Shown: positions 45,381 to 53,231, counted from the stretch's first letter. The stretch: 64,000 nt of DNA from CBFDBF01 sp050304615 (GCA_050304615.1 JBNLDW010000011.1:508780-572779), one strand, 5' to 3'. Translations and numbers: made by a program. The notes: generated by a model from the sequence alone, not told the origin.

Positions 45381-45704
45381 ATGATGAAATTAAAGTATGT
45401 ACAGTTTGCTATATTGGCGGCAGTCCTCACTCTCGGGCCTGTTGCTGGCGCTATGGCCGCTGATGGCGCCCAACTGTTTCAGGATAAGACCTGCTGGTCA
45501 TGTCATGGTAAAGACGCCAAGACTCCAATTCTTCCTATATACCCAAGACTGGCTGGTCAGAATGCGGAGTATGCCTTTAATCAGATGAAGGACATCAAGA
45601 ACGGGGTACGTACCAATGGGCAGACGGCTGCGATGAAAGGGATTATGGCAACAGTTTCTGAAGATGAAATGCGTGCTATTGCCGACTGGCTGGCCACGCA
45701 GTGA
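45381..45704 (+). CDS. Monohaem cytochrome c (c5/c4-domain type)
   Basis: A 107-residue secreted cytochrome. The signal peptide (about 27 residues, ending GAMAA) is followed by the haem site CWSCH near residue 38, then PRLAGQNAEYAFNQMKDIKNGVRTN and a distal Met in TAAMKGIM, as in one half of cytochrome c4. ATG at 45381 is chosen over the much longer frame from 45288 because AGAGGA lies seven bases upstream and the signal peptide then starts at Met. It should act as a periplasmic electron carrier with the neighbouring cytochromes. Confidence 0.92.
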   Translation: MMKLKYVQFAILAAVLTLGPVAGAMAADGAQLFQDKTCWSCHGKDAKTPILPIYPRLAGQNAEYAFNQMKDIKNGVRTNGQTAAMKGIMATVSEDEMRAIADWLATQ

Positions 45705-45791
45705 GGTGGTTTTTATAATCTGATATTTCTTAAGGCAAATGCTGCGGTATGTAGGCGGAATGGCACGCAGTAGTGTTGTTCGGAGAGGGAG

Positions 45792-46571
45792 ATGATTATT
45801 AGACAAGCCTTGAGAGCGGTCTTGGTGGCCGTCGGCTTGGCGGTCAGCAGTGGAGTGTTGGGAGATGGAGATGCCCAGGTAACAGAGATCAAGGATTGGA
45901 ATGCGGTCGGCGAAGAGAAGAGCAAGGCGATGTTGCTCCAGCCCGACAGGAATCGCGGAATTGCGGTCTATGAGGTCTGCTCTGCCTGCCATCTACCCGA
46001 GGGGTGGGGGCTGACTGATGGAAGTTTCCCGCAACTGGCGGGACAGCATCGTAACGTGCTGATCAAGCAGCTGTCTGATATCCGTGCTCACGATCGTGAT
46101 AATCCAACTATGTATCCGTTCACCCTGGATGAGCAAATGTTGGGAGTGGCTGGTTACAAGGAGGGCGAGATTGAACCTGCCCAGCTGATTGCAGATGTCA
46201 CCGACTATATCTCGAAACTACCGATGAACCCGGAGTCTGGTGTAGGGCCATGGGATAAAGGTACTCCGGAGTTTGAGTATGGTGGGAGGCTCTACAATGA
46301 TAACTGTGTCCAGTGCCATGGCGGGGAGGGTGAGGGGGATAATGATAAGTTCTATCCCCGCATCCAGGGGCAGTATTATAACTATATGCTGCGCCAGTTT
46401 AAGAGGATCCGCGATGGCAGGCGGCGAAACGCCAATCCAGATATGGTAGTGCAGATCAAAGGGTTTAGTGACCAGGATATGCAGATGGTGATTAACTATG
46501 CCTCACGTCTACGGCCACCCAAGGATGATCTGGCGCCATCCAAGGACTGGTCGAATCCAGATTACGATTAA
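45792..46571 (+). CDS. Dihaem cytochrome c, c4-like
   Basis: A 259-residue periplasmic protein with signal peptide (MIIRQALRAVLVAVGLAVSSG) and two c-type haem sites, CSACH near residue 63 and CVQCH near residue 172. Each half has the c4 pattern (FPQLAGQHRNVLIKQLSDIRAHDR and YPRIQGQYYNYMLRQFKRIRDGR), but the linker carries an extra segment with YPFTLDEQM, so it is longer than ordinary cytochrome c4. Possible distal ligands are Met residues in DEQM and PDMV. It is 87 bases after the monohaem gene and 27 bases before the FixH-like gene. Confidence 0.9.
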   Translation: MIIRQALRAVLVAVGLAVSSGVLGDGDAQVTEIKDWNAVGEEKSKAMLLQPDRNRGIAVYEVCSACHLPEGWGLTDGSFPQLAGQHRNVLIKQLSDIRAHDRDNPTMYPFTLDEQMLGVAGYKEGEIEPAQLIADVTDYISKLPMNPESGVGPWDKGTPEFEYGGRLYNDNCVQCHGGEGEGDNDKFYPRIQGQYYNYMLRQFKRIRDGRRRNANPDMVVQIKGFSDQDMQMVINYASRLRPPKDDLAPSKDWSNPDYD

Positions 46572-46598
46572 ATGGCTTTTATGGTATAGGAGTTGTGG

Positions 46599-47099
46599 GT
46601 GGAAAAGATGCAGCGTGTTCTGGCAATTTTGGTAGCCCTGCTGCTTGCATCTGTGGCGGCTGTTGCCATCTATACGGCCTGGCCCCTGCTTTTCCCGACA
46701 GTGGCGGTACGTGCACCCCTGGATTTAAAGTGCGATCTTAGAGACGCGCCATGTAGCGTGGTCTTTCCGGACGGCGCCAGAGTAACCTTCAGTATTAAGC
46801 CAGAGACCATCCCGGTAGTAGCACCATTGCGGTTCGAGGTGGTGGTGCAGGGGATGGAGGCCGATGGGGTAGTGGTGGACTTTGTCGGGGTGGATATGAA
46901 TATGGGGTTCAACCGGGCGCATCTAAACAAGGGCGAGACGGGTCGCTTTGCTGGGGATGGGATGTTGCCGGTATGTGTAAGAGATGTCATGGAGTGGGAG
47001 GCCAGGGTGCTTATTGCTACAGCAGATGGTTTGATGGAGGCCCCATTTCGTTTTGTCACAACCAAGCCTGGAATCTCCCTCCCTGCGAACTGGCAATAG
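46599..47099 (+). CDS. FixH-like single-span membrane protein
   Basis: A 166-residue protein with one N-terminal transmembrane helix (MQRVLAILVALLLASVAAVAI) and a periplasmic beta-rich domain. It has a Cys pair (KCDLRDAPC), VDMNMGFNRAHL, and LPVCVRDVMEWEARV. The small anchored layout and the M-N-M-G segment recall FixH/CcoH-type assembly factors of cbb3 oxidase, but the match is loose. Because cytochromes lie upstream and copper-handling genes lie on the other strand downstream, a part in metal delivery or cytochrome assembly is a sensible guess. GTG at 46599 is used with AGGAG seven bases upstream. Confidence 0.6.
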   Translation: MEKMQRVLAILVALLLASVAAVAIYTAWPLLFPTVAVRAPLDLKCDLRDAPCSVVFPDGARVTFSIKPETIPVVAPLRFEVVVQGMEADGVVVDFVGVDMNMGFNRAHLNKGETGRFAGDGMLPVCVRDVMEWEARVLIATADGLMEAPFRFVTTKPGISLPANWQ

Positions 47100-47122
47100 G
47101 TTCAGGATGATTGATCTAGCGG

Positions 47123-47380
47123 TTAGTCGTTGTCCAGCTGAGCCCCCTCGCGGAACATGATGTTGTATCCTCGCTTGATCTGCATGTCGCGAAAATGGGC
47201 CAAGCGCCGTTCCGCCTCTTCGCGTCGTTCAAAGTGTTCGCTTTTCACCTGACCACGCGTCCCCTGTATCCCGGACTCACGTACTACAATCCAGCCGCCC
47301 AGCAGATCTTGCTGGAGCTGTAGCTGATAGAACCGTAGCGGTTGTTCAGGCGATGGTAGCGTCTGCATGTAGATGCGCAT
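47123..47380 (-). CDS. Small WGR-domain protein
   Basis: An 85-residue protein that is a single WGR-like domain: RFYQLQLQQDLLGGWIVVRESGIQGTRGQ followed by SEHFERREEAERRLAHFRDMQIKRGYN. WGR domains bind nucleic acids in PARP and in bacterial MolR-like proteins; stand-alone small versions are known in proteobacteria without a defined function. It is transcribed in the direction of the NosL/ABC block and lies 34 bases after the SafE-like gene, so it may be a last gene of that operon or independent. Confidence 0.7.
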   Translation of the reverse strand: MRIYMQTLPSPEQPLRFYQLQLQQDLLGGWIVVRESGIQGTRGQVKSEHFERREEAERRLAHFRDMQIKRGYNIMFREGAQLDND

Positions 47381-47414
47381 ATTCGTTTAGTAAAGTAGTC
47401 CTGGGTGGTACGGT

Positions 47415-48101
47415 TCAATTGGCCAGTCCACGCATGATGTCATAAAACACCACACCCTCATAGATGGTCCAGAGGCCGAGTAGTATCACCGTAAATCCGG
47501 CCAGCCTGGCGAGCCACCCTTTGGCACGCTCACCGATGATCGCACCAGTGGTAGAGACTAGGAGCATAGTGGGGAGGGTGCCGAGGCCAAAGCAGAGCAT
47601 CAGCCCGGCAGCTTGCAGCGGGTCACCGCTGGCTGCGGCCTTTATTGCCACGGAGAAGAGCAGGCTACAGGGGACTAGGCCATTGGCTATCCCAGCCACG
47701 AGTGGAAGCGATTTTTTTCTCTTATTCCAGCCGTCAAATAAAACCCTGCAGGAATTGGGGTCACCCTCCCGGCGACATGTAGGTTGCCTTCTCGGTAGCA
47801 CTCCAGCCAGCCACAGTCCTATTATTACCACCACGCAACCTGCGGTGATCATAAAAACCCCCTGTCCTTTACCAACTATACCGGTCTGTATCAGCGTCCT
47901 TCCGAGCAACGCGCCGCCAACGCCTAGCAGGGTGTAGGTGGCAATGCGTGCAGTGTGGTAGATAAGATGGGGTAGCACCTTTGGTTGCCAGCCAAATCCG
48001 ACAAAACAGCCGGAGGCAAAGCCGCCGCACATCCCCAGGCAGTGTAGGCCGCCCATAATGCCGGTAATAAAGGCCAGGGAGTATCCAAACTCTACGTTCA
48101 T
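47415..48101 (-). CDS. SafE/TauE-like membrane protein (COG2836 type)
   Basis: A 228-residue protein with about six transmembrane helices. It opens with GIMGGLHCLGMCGGFASG, a Cys/Met-bearing first helix, and later GIANGLVPCSLLFSV carries another conserved Pro-Cys. These two motifs define the sulfite-exporter/UreH-like group related to DsbD, which is often found next to cbb3-oxidase assembly (ccoGHIS) genes and is thought to move reducing power or copper. It overlaps the TlpA gene by four bases. Here it likely serves the same periplasmic metal or thiol pathway as its operon neighbours. Confidence 0.82.
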   Translation of the reverse strand: MNVEFGYSLAFITGIMGGLHCLGMCGGFASGCFVGFGWQPKVLPHLIYHTARIATYTLLGVGGALLGRTLIQTGIVGKGQGVFMITAGCVVVIIGLWLAGVLPRRQPTCRREGDPNSCRVLFDGWNKRKKSLPLVAGIANGLVPCSLLFSVAIKAAASGDPLQAAGLMLCFGLGTLPTMLLVSTTGAIIGERAKGWLARLAGFTVILLGLWTIYEGVVFYDIMRGLAN

Positions 48102-48613
48102 GGTTGTTGCATACCGCCCTGCATGATCTCCAGCACGATCTGTTCAAAGATCTCCGGGGTGGACTCCCCAACAATGCGTCGCTGTAGTATGCCCTTGCCA
48201 TCCACAAAGAAGGTAGTCGGCAGGCCGGATACTCCATAGCTGCGTGCTACTTCACCTTCAATATCCAGCAGGGCGTCGTAGGAGATGTTTAGCTCTTTTA
48301 TAAAGGCGTCTGCCGTTGCCCTATCCTGACGTACATTGAGGGCCAGAATGGTCAGTCCCTGGCCGCGGTATTTTTGATATACCGGCTCAAGCAGGCGCAT
48401 CTCACCACTACAGAATGGGCACCAATCGGCCCAGAAGCGGATGGCAACTACTTGCCCCTGGTAGTCAGCGGGAAATTGCGTGGTGCCTCCCTCAAGCTTC
48501 TCCAGGGTGAAGGCAGGAGCTGGTTCACCATTGAGAGGCTGCCTTTGTCCTTCGCCGCAGCCAGAGAGCATGGTTAGCAGTAGCCACAAGAGTATGGTTG
48601 TATAGCGCATCAT
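48098..48613 (-). CDS. TlpA-family thioredoxin-like lipoprotein
   Basis: A 171-residue thioredoxin-fold protein. The N terminus is a lipoprotein signal (LLWLLLTMLSGCGEG, lipobox LSGC), so it should be anchored to a periplasmic membrane face. The active site is WCPFC in RFWADWCPFCSGEM, and the cis-Pro is in GLPTTFF. TlpA-type proteins reduce the cysteines of copper chaperones or of apo-cytochromes. The ATG at 48613 is preferred; TTG at 48619 has a better-spaced GGAG, and an ATG at 48649 would lie before the end of the preceding gene. It pairs with the SafE-like protein, which could feed it electrons. Confidence 0.88.
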   Translation of the reverse strand: MMRYTTILLWLLLTMLSGCGEGQRQPLNGEPAPAFTLEKLEGGTTQFPADYQGQVVAIRFWADWCPFCSGEMRLLEPVYQKYRGQGLTILALNVRQDRATADAFIKELNISYDALLDIEGEVARSYGVSGLPTTFFVDGKGILQRRIVGESTPEIFEQIVLEIMQGGMQQP

Positions 48614-48629
48614 CAGCAAGATCGTCTCC

Positions 48630-49643
48630 TCAGGAGTCCCACCATACATCCATCATAGTGAGAGTAGAGCTTAGGATAGAGTAAGTGGCTACTGCATAAA
48701 AGAGCAGCATGAACAGCATGGAGAGGATGACTAGGCGGCGGCCGTCGGCTGGCACAATCTCGCTCAGGCTCGGGATCCTGCTAAACGGGGCTATGATCCC
48801 AGCACCAATGGCCGCGGCCGTGGCGATAAATAGCGGTATATAGAGATAGTATCCAATAAAACCATGACCACCCTTGAGGATACAGAATGGACAGTGGTGG
48901 TGTGGATGTTCGTATATATAGAGTGCGATGCAGGAGACGATGGCGACTAGTGCCAGCACGAAGGTCACAATAGTGGTGACAGCAAATAGCACACTACCCC
49001 TCTGGCGCAACAGATACCACGTCCCTATCAGCATGGTGATGGCGCCACTTGTAGTCAACAATAGGAGTGACCTGCTGGGCTCTATGGCAGAGATCTCTGC
49101 CGCTACCCCATCACCATCTGGCGTGAACAGTGAGCCGCAGCAGGAGGTGATTACATCCGGGTTGAGCTGTAGAAAGAAGCTAGTCTGAACCACCATCTCG
49201 GCAATCACTAGGGGCAGGACAAGCAGCAGCAAGCCATATTTAATCCGTACCAGTGGGTAGTCAAACGCCTTGTTGTCGTTGCGGTTGAGGATCAGCCAGG
49301 CGGCAGCGGCATAGAATATAGCAATCTTCAGGTAGAGCGTAGGCCAGCCCCACAGGTTTACATTCAACACCCCGGTGGCGCACATCGCCCCGACGAACTG
49401 AGAGGAGATCTGCTCCGCGTTGTAGACAAACAGTAGCAGGGAGACCAGTTCCGCCAGAAAAGAGAAGGCAACAAGGGTAGAGATTAGATAGGTGCGCCGT
49501 TCCAGGTTCAGCTGTCTCTCACTACCGCTGCTAATATCCCAATGGCGGATGATCTGGATGCCGAACAGGCCAGCCAGAGTCAGCATAGAGGTGACTATGG
49601 TGGAGACGATCAGCAGGGCCATGATGGATGGGTTGAGTAGCAT
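48630..49643 (-). CDS. Polytopic membrane protein with Cys/His motifs, unknown function
   Basis: A 337-residue protein with about eight transmembrane helices and no recognised family. It carries a set of possible metal or redox ligands: MCATGVLN near residue 88, SCCGSLF near residue 165 and HPHHHCPFC near residue 255, all predicted at membrane edges or in short loops. Its gene is between an ABC ATPase and a TlpA-like thioredoxin, in the order NosL - NosL - small protein - permease - ATPase - this gene - TlpA - SafE. A membrane step in copper or thiol transfer to the periplasm is inferred. Confidence 0.75.
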   Translation of the reverse strand: MLLNPSIMALLIVSTIVTSMLTLAGLFGIQIIRHWDISSGSERQLNLERRTYLISTLVAFSFLAELVSLLLFVYNAEQISSQFVGAMCATGVLNVNLWGWPTLYLKIAIFYAAAAWLILNRNDNKAFDYPLVRIKYGLLLLVLPLVIAEMVVQTSFFLQLNPDVITSCCGSLFTPDGDGVAAEISAIEPSRSLLLLTTSGAITMLIGTWYLLRQRGSVLFAVTTIVTFVLALVAIVSCIALYIYEHPHHHCPFCILKGGHGFIGYYLYIPLFIATAAAIGAGIIAPFSRIPSLSEIVPADGRRLVILSMLFMLLFYAVATYSILSSTLTMMDVWWDS

Positions 49644-49649
49644 CCTGAT

Positions 49650-50330
49650 TTACCCTTGAACTATCTGGCCATCACACATCTCTACTACTGTATCAATAAT
49701 TGGTGAGTCAAATACCAGCGGATCATGGCTGGATAGCAGTACTGTCTTGCCACTCTCCCCTAGTCCCTGGATGATCTCCATGAAGTCTTGCGACAGGCCG
49801 CTGTCCAGGTTGGCGGTCGGCTCGTCGGCGATCAATACATCTGGGTCATTGATCAGGGCGCGGCAGATGGCTGTGCGCTGGGCCTCGCCTCCAGAGAGAT
49901 GCTCAATCTTTGACTCCGCCTTTCTGCCTAGGTCAAACTTATGCAGTAGCTCCATGGCGGCTGCCTGTAGGGCACTATGCTCCAACCCTAGCGGGTAGGC
50001 GGGCAGCATGACATTCTCCAGTACGGTCAGCCCCCTGATTAGGTTGAACTGCTGAAAGATAAAACCGAAGGTGGTGCGACGGATGTCGGTCATGAAGCGC
50101 TCCGGCAGTCCAGATAGGATCAGCTCTCCTATGGTAATGCGCCCGGATGTGGGTCGGGAGAGGCAGCCGATCATGGCCAGCAGCGTGGTCTTGCCAGAGC
50201 CGCTGGGACCCTTCAATACCGTTATCTGGTCAGGCTGGATGGTTAGATCTACTCCGCGGATGGCCCAGAACTCATTGGGTAGCTCCTGGTTGAAGGCCTT
50301 GGTTAGCTGTTGAAGTTGTATTGGCAACAT
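49650..50330 (-). CDS. ABC transporter ATPase, LolD/MacB-like
   Basis: A 226-residue ATPase. Walker A is GPSGSGKTT near residue 40, the Q-loop is in FIFQQFNLI, the signature is LSGGEAQR near 145, Walker B VLIADEPTANLD, and the H-loop SSHDP. These match the LolD/MacB/FtsE group, whose partners are FtsX-type permeases such as the one encoded just upstream. Such transporters do mechanical work on periplasmic or membrane-bound substrates rather than classic import. The six-base spacing to the permease gene implies co-translation. Confidence 0.93.
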   Translation of the reverse strand: MLPIQLQQLTKAFNQELPNEFWAIRGVDLTIQPDQITVLKGPSGSGKTTLLAMIGCLSRPTSGRITIGELILSGLPERFMTDIRRTTFGFIFQQFNLIRGLTVLENVMLPAYPLGLEHSALQAAAMELLHKFDLGRKAESKIEHLSGGEAQRTAICRALINDPDVLIADEPTANLDSGLSQDFMEIIQGLGESGKTVLLSSHDPLVFDSPIIDTVVEMCDGQIVQG

Positions 50331-50335
50331 CTTGG

Positions 50336-51469
50336 TTATCGCATCACTGTATCAGGATCAGTTATAGCCGCCCGCCAGATCGGGATAATGGTGGCCACCG
50401 TGTAGGGTAAGACCGTGAAGAAGAAGAGGGTGGCTATCTGTATGCCGTCGACCAGTGGCAGCAGTTGGAACTCAGGGTAGAGCACGGCCCAACCCTTTAA
50501 CACCGGTTCGAACAGGGCGGCTGATGAGTAGAATATGTGCAGATAGGCGGCGAGATAGCCAAGCATAAATGAGGAGAGAGAGATGATCGCCCCCTCCCAG
50601 AACTTCATCCGGATAAGGTCAGAGGTCTCCCAACCAATCGCCTTCAGAATGCCTATTTCTCGGCGCTCCTCCGCACTTAGGCCGGAGGCCTTGTCCCAGG
50701 CAAAGATGACAAAGGCGAGGATCGAGCCAGCCAGTAGCACGAAAACAATCCCTTGGCGCCAGCTGAATATGGCGTCATAGGTGCGGATGACCTCATCCCG
50801 CAGGATCGGGCGGGTATCTGGCAGCTTAATGGTTAGCTTCTCTGCCACTTTGCGCCGCTCTTTGGGGTTGCGTACCCGCAGTACCAGATCGGTGTAGTGG
50901 CCTTCGGGGATGCTGAAGAAGTCCCGGAACTGGGCTTCAGAGAGCAGGATCAGATCGCTGCTCACCAGCTCTGATGAGTTGGGTAGGACGTCGGCTACTC
51001 TGAAGGAAAACGGTCGACCGTCGGAAGAGCGGAGAGAGAGGATGTCCCCCTTGTCGAGACCGCGGGTGCGTCCTATACCGGCGCCGATGATGATCTCTGT
51101 CCCCTCAAGGTCGTGGTCGCGTGGTGCCATCAGGGTGTAGTTGGCCCGCACTGCCGGATCGTAGAAGTAACCCCAGAGCCGGCCGTGCTTCTCCTTCACG
51201 CCACGGATGTCTCCAATCTTATCCAGATAGGAGGCGGGGATCAGATCGTGGCGTCCGGCCACCATCCGCTGCAGGATGATCTCGGGCGCCCCCTCAAGAA
51301 TAATCCTGGACTCACTGCGCAGGGCCTGGGTAAAAAGCATCACCGAGGCGAGCAGAAACACAATCAGGGTGTAGACCAGCAGCAGCCCCAGGTTTTTGCC
51401 AGGTCTGCGCCATAGAGAGGCCAGGGTAAAGTCGATCAGATATCTCTGTTTGCGCACAAAGGAGCTCAT
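50336..51469 (-). CDS. FtsX/MacB-like ABC permease
   Basis: A 377-residue permease with one N-terminal helix (LGLLLVYTLIVFLLASVMLF), a periplasmic domain of about 200 residues and three C-terminal helices (GIVFVLLAGSILAFVIF and beyond), the LolC/MacB/FtsX layout. EIGILKAIGWETSDLIRMKFWEG is the coupling-helix signature of FtsX proteins. ATG at 51469 is chosen; the upstream extension to 51628 overlaps the 98-residue gene in another frame. Its substrate is unknown; NosL and TlpA neighbours suggest transfer of a metal carrier or lipoprotein. Confidence 0.9.
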   Translation of the reverse strand: MSSFVRKQRYLIDFTLASLWRRPGKNLGLLLVYTLIVFLLASVMLFTQALRSESRIILEGAPEIILQRMVAGRHDLIPASYLDKIGDIRGVKEKHGRLWGYFYDPAVRANYTLMAPRDHDLEGTEIIIGAGIGRTRGLDKGDILSLRSSDGRPFSFRVADVLPNSSELVSSDLILLSEAQFRDFFSIPEGHYTDLVLRVRNPKERRKVAEKLTIKLPDTRPILRDEVIRTYDAIFSWRQGIVFVLLAGSILAFVIFAWDKASGLSAEERREIGILKAIGWETSDLIRMKFWEGAIISLSSFMLGYLAAYLHIFYSSAALFEPVLKGWAVLYPEFQLLPLVDGIQIATLFFFTVLPYTVATIIPIWRAAITDPDTVMR

Positions 51470-51762
51470 GGTCTCTTCTCCAGCAGAGCGGGTGGCATTA
51501 CCAGCGAGCCACTGGGGAAATGCTCCAGAGCAAAAGGATGGTCCTGAAACGGGGTGTGGTAATCGGCCTGGCTGAGATGGCGGGTATAGCGCGCCTCGGT
51601 GAACAGGGCCAGGTCGGTTAGTTCCCATGATGCTACCTGATCCCTCATTTGTGCAAGCTCCTCATCCACACCACGACTGCGAATGTAGGCGTCCAGCTGA
51701 GACAGCAGCAGCAGGCTGGAGAGTAGTGCTAGACAGAGCAGAAGCAGGTTGGATTTACGCAT
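51466..51762 (-). CDS. Small membrane-anchored protein of unknown function
   Basis: A 98-residue protein with one N-terminal hydrophobic segment (NLLLLCLALLSSLLLLSQL) and a short, charged periplasmic part with HLSQADYHTPFQDHPFALEHFP, rich in His. I do not recognise a family. The gene overlaps the permease start by four bases (ATGA), so it belongs to the ABC operon and may be a small subunit of the transporter or a metal-binding accessory. Confidence 0.7.
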   Translation of the reverse strand: MRKSNLLLLCLALLSSLLLLSQLDAYIRSRGVDEELAQMRDQVASWELTDLALFTEARYTRHLSQADYHTPFQDHPFALEHFPSGSLVMPPALLEKRP

Positions 51763-51862
51763 GTTGTCGAATGGTACTCAGGAGACTGGTGACGTGCCGG
51801 TTATTATGCACTAGAAATGGTGGGCAGGTCTCACGCCGTGGCACAAAAGGGGTGGTATTGAG

Positions 51863-52363
51863 CTATTCGAATACACCATCATCCAGATTCAGCAGCAGCT
51901 CGTATGTGACGTCCCCGAATCGCAGTATCCGTGTGCCGCCATGGTCTGCAGAAAACTCTTTAGCGTCCTCTTCTGTCTCCAGAGGGATCAGTTCGTGTCC
52001 CATTGGGCCGAGGACATCGGAGCCGATAACATACCAGGCCGTGCGGGCGTTGATCAGGGAGACGCTGTAATACTCGGTAATACCTATAGATTGGATATCC
52101 TCCTCACGGTGGCCTGGTGCCCACTTGGGCATATCCAACATATATTTGAACAGGTCTTTTGCCCCGTCAAAGTGGTGAGCATGGCCATCCTTGTAGAGAA
52201 CGGTGCCGACCCACTCCGGGTATTTGGCAACAAACATGCCGCACACAGGGCAGGTATCTGTTGGTTTCGGTTTCGGGAGATCTACCGGTTCAGCCACAAG
52301 GGTCGTAATCCACAGGAGTAGGGCAATGGCGGTAAGCCAATTTATAAATGTACGTCTATTCAT
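51863..52363 (-). CDS. nosL: NosL-family periplasmic copper-binding protein
   Basis: A 166-residue protein with a signal peptide (INWLTAIALLLWITTLVAEP) and the NosL core: DTCPVCGMFVAKYPEWVG near residue 36, DGHAHHFDGAKDLFKYML, and TAWYVIGSDVLGPMGHELIPLE. NosL binds Cu(I) through the CxxCGM region and helps mature nitrous oxide reductase; homologues next to other genes act as general copper carriers. No nosZ, nosD or nosR is found nearby. It is one of two NosL-type genes in this operon. Confidence 0.9.
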   Translation of the reverse strand: MNRRTFINWLTAIALLLWITTLVAEPVDLPKPKPTDTCPVCGMFVAKYPEWVGTVLYKDGHAHHFDGAKDLFKYMLDMPKWAPGHREEDIQSIGITEYYSVSLINARTAWYVIGSDVLGPMGHELIPLETEEDAKEFSADHGGTRILRFGDVTYELLLNLDDGVFE

Positions 52364-52415
52364 GCTATGTATTGCCAGTTGTTAAGGCGAGTGGTGTGAG
52401 GAAAGTTAATCAGAT

Positions 52416-52452
52416 CAACCGTGGGGTGGAAGCTGGCTCCACCCCACGGTTG
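52416..52452. repeat. Perfect 15-bp stem hairpin between the two NosL-type genes
   Basis: CAACCGTGGGGTGGA (52416-52430) is exactly complementary to TCCACCCCACGGTTG (52438-52452) around a 7-base loop. In the transcription direction (minus strand) it begins 16 bases after the stop of the upstream NosL-type gene, and no T tract follows. It could act as a partial terminator or protect the upstream mRNA end and give the first gene more transcript than the rest of the operon. Confidence 0.85.
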
Positions 52453-52468
52453 TAATGGTGAGGAGGCG

Positions 52469-53158
52469 CTAGCCCTCTTTCTTCATCATCTTTTCCATCA
52501 TTTTTTTGCGTTTCTCTTTGCGCATCTTCCGGAGCATTACGGTGTCTTTTGCCATATTGCTATAGGCGGCGGTAAGGGCGGTATCAAAGTCAGCCAATTC
52601 ACCACCATTGGCGGACTGGGCAGCCTTGGCGGCGGCGGCATCGGCAAAGGCCATCTTGCTGTTAGCGGACATCGTGCCTTTAAGCTTTGAACCAATAAGA
52701 TATGTAGCCTTGTCCACCTCAACCAAAGGCTTGATCTCTGCATCCGAGCCAAAATCGGCTGCATAGATCGCCTTGGGTCCACGATCCAGATTCAGTGACA
52801 GGCTGATAGCGGCACAATGAATGGAGCAGGTGCCATCGGCCAGATCGTCATCATAGTGGACCAGATGGCGGCTATGGTGCCATTTGGTGCGATTCATTCC
52901 ACAGTATGGGCAGCTGGCATATTTTTCCAGTTCACCATCCAGCGGGTTGGCGTCTGGCGCCCCTTTAGGCATAAATTGGAGAGGGGTGCCGTTTTGCTCA
53001 AATTTATCATCGGAGGCAGTGACCCAGCCCTTACCAGGAATCATTGCGCCTGGACCGCTGTTAGCGGCGGCAAAACTGATGGCACTGAAGCCTGCGAGGC
53101 TGCTGGCGGCGAGTATCTTTAGGGCCTGGCGGCGATCTATGATTGTTTTTTCTGACAT
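52469..53158 (-). CDS. NosL-type protein with Tat-like signal and Lys/Met-rich tail
   Basis: A 229-residue protein whose N terminus has a twin-arginine-like start (DRRQALKILAASSLAGFSAISFAAA), so it may be exported folded. The NosL-like core has YASCPYCGMNRTKWHHSRHLVHYDDD near residue 83, with Cys, Met and His ligands, and GTCSIHCAAISLSL. The last 20 residues are almost only Met, Lys, Arg and Glu (LRKMRKEKRKKMMEKMMKK), an unusual tail that could bind copper or stick to the membrane. It is the first gene after the operon promoter. Confidence 0.82.
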   Translation of the reverse strand: MSEKTIIDRRQALKILAASSLAGFSAISFAAANSGPGAMIPGKGWVTASDDKFEQNGTPLQFMPKGAPDANPLDGELEKYASCPYCGMNRTKWHHSRHLVHYDDDLADGTCSIHCAAISLSLNLDRGPKAIYAADFGSDAEIKPLVEVDKATYLIGSKLKGTMSANSKMAFADAAAAKAAQSANGGELADFDTALTAAYSNMAKDTVMLRKMRKEKRKKMMEKMMKKEG

Positions 53159-53202
53159 AATTTTCCCTCTTCTGTGATTGCACTGTTATGTTGATACAGC
53201 GA

Positions 53203-53231
53203 TATATATCAGTAAGTTATGCTCTTGCCAA
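53203..53231 (-). promoter_or_regulatory. Candidate sigma-70 promoter of the NosL/ABC operon
   Basis: On the minus strand TTGGCA (53226-53231 on plus) and TATATA (53203-53208) are exactly 17 bases apart, and transcription would start about 40 bases before the start of the first NosL-type gene. A GAGGG ribosome-binding site is present between them. Confidence 0.55.

Noticed and set aside
46599..53158. A complete nos (nitrous oxide reduction) cluster
   Set aside because: NosL proteins and an ABC transporter are present, but nosZ, nosD and nosR are not.
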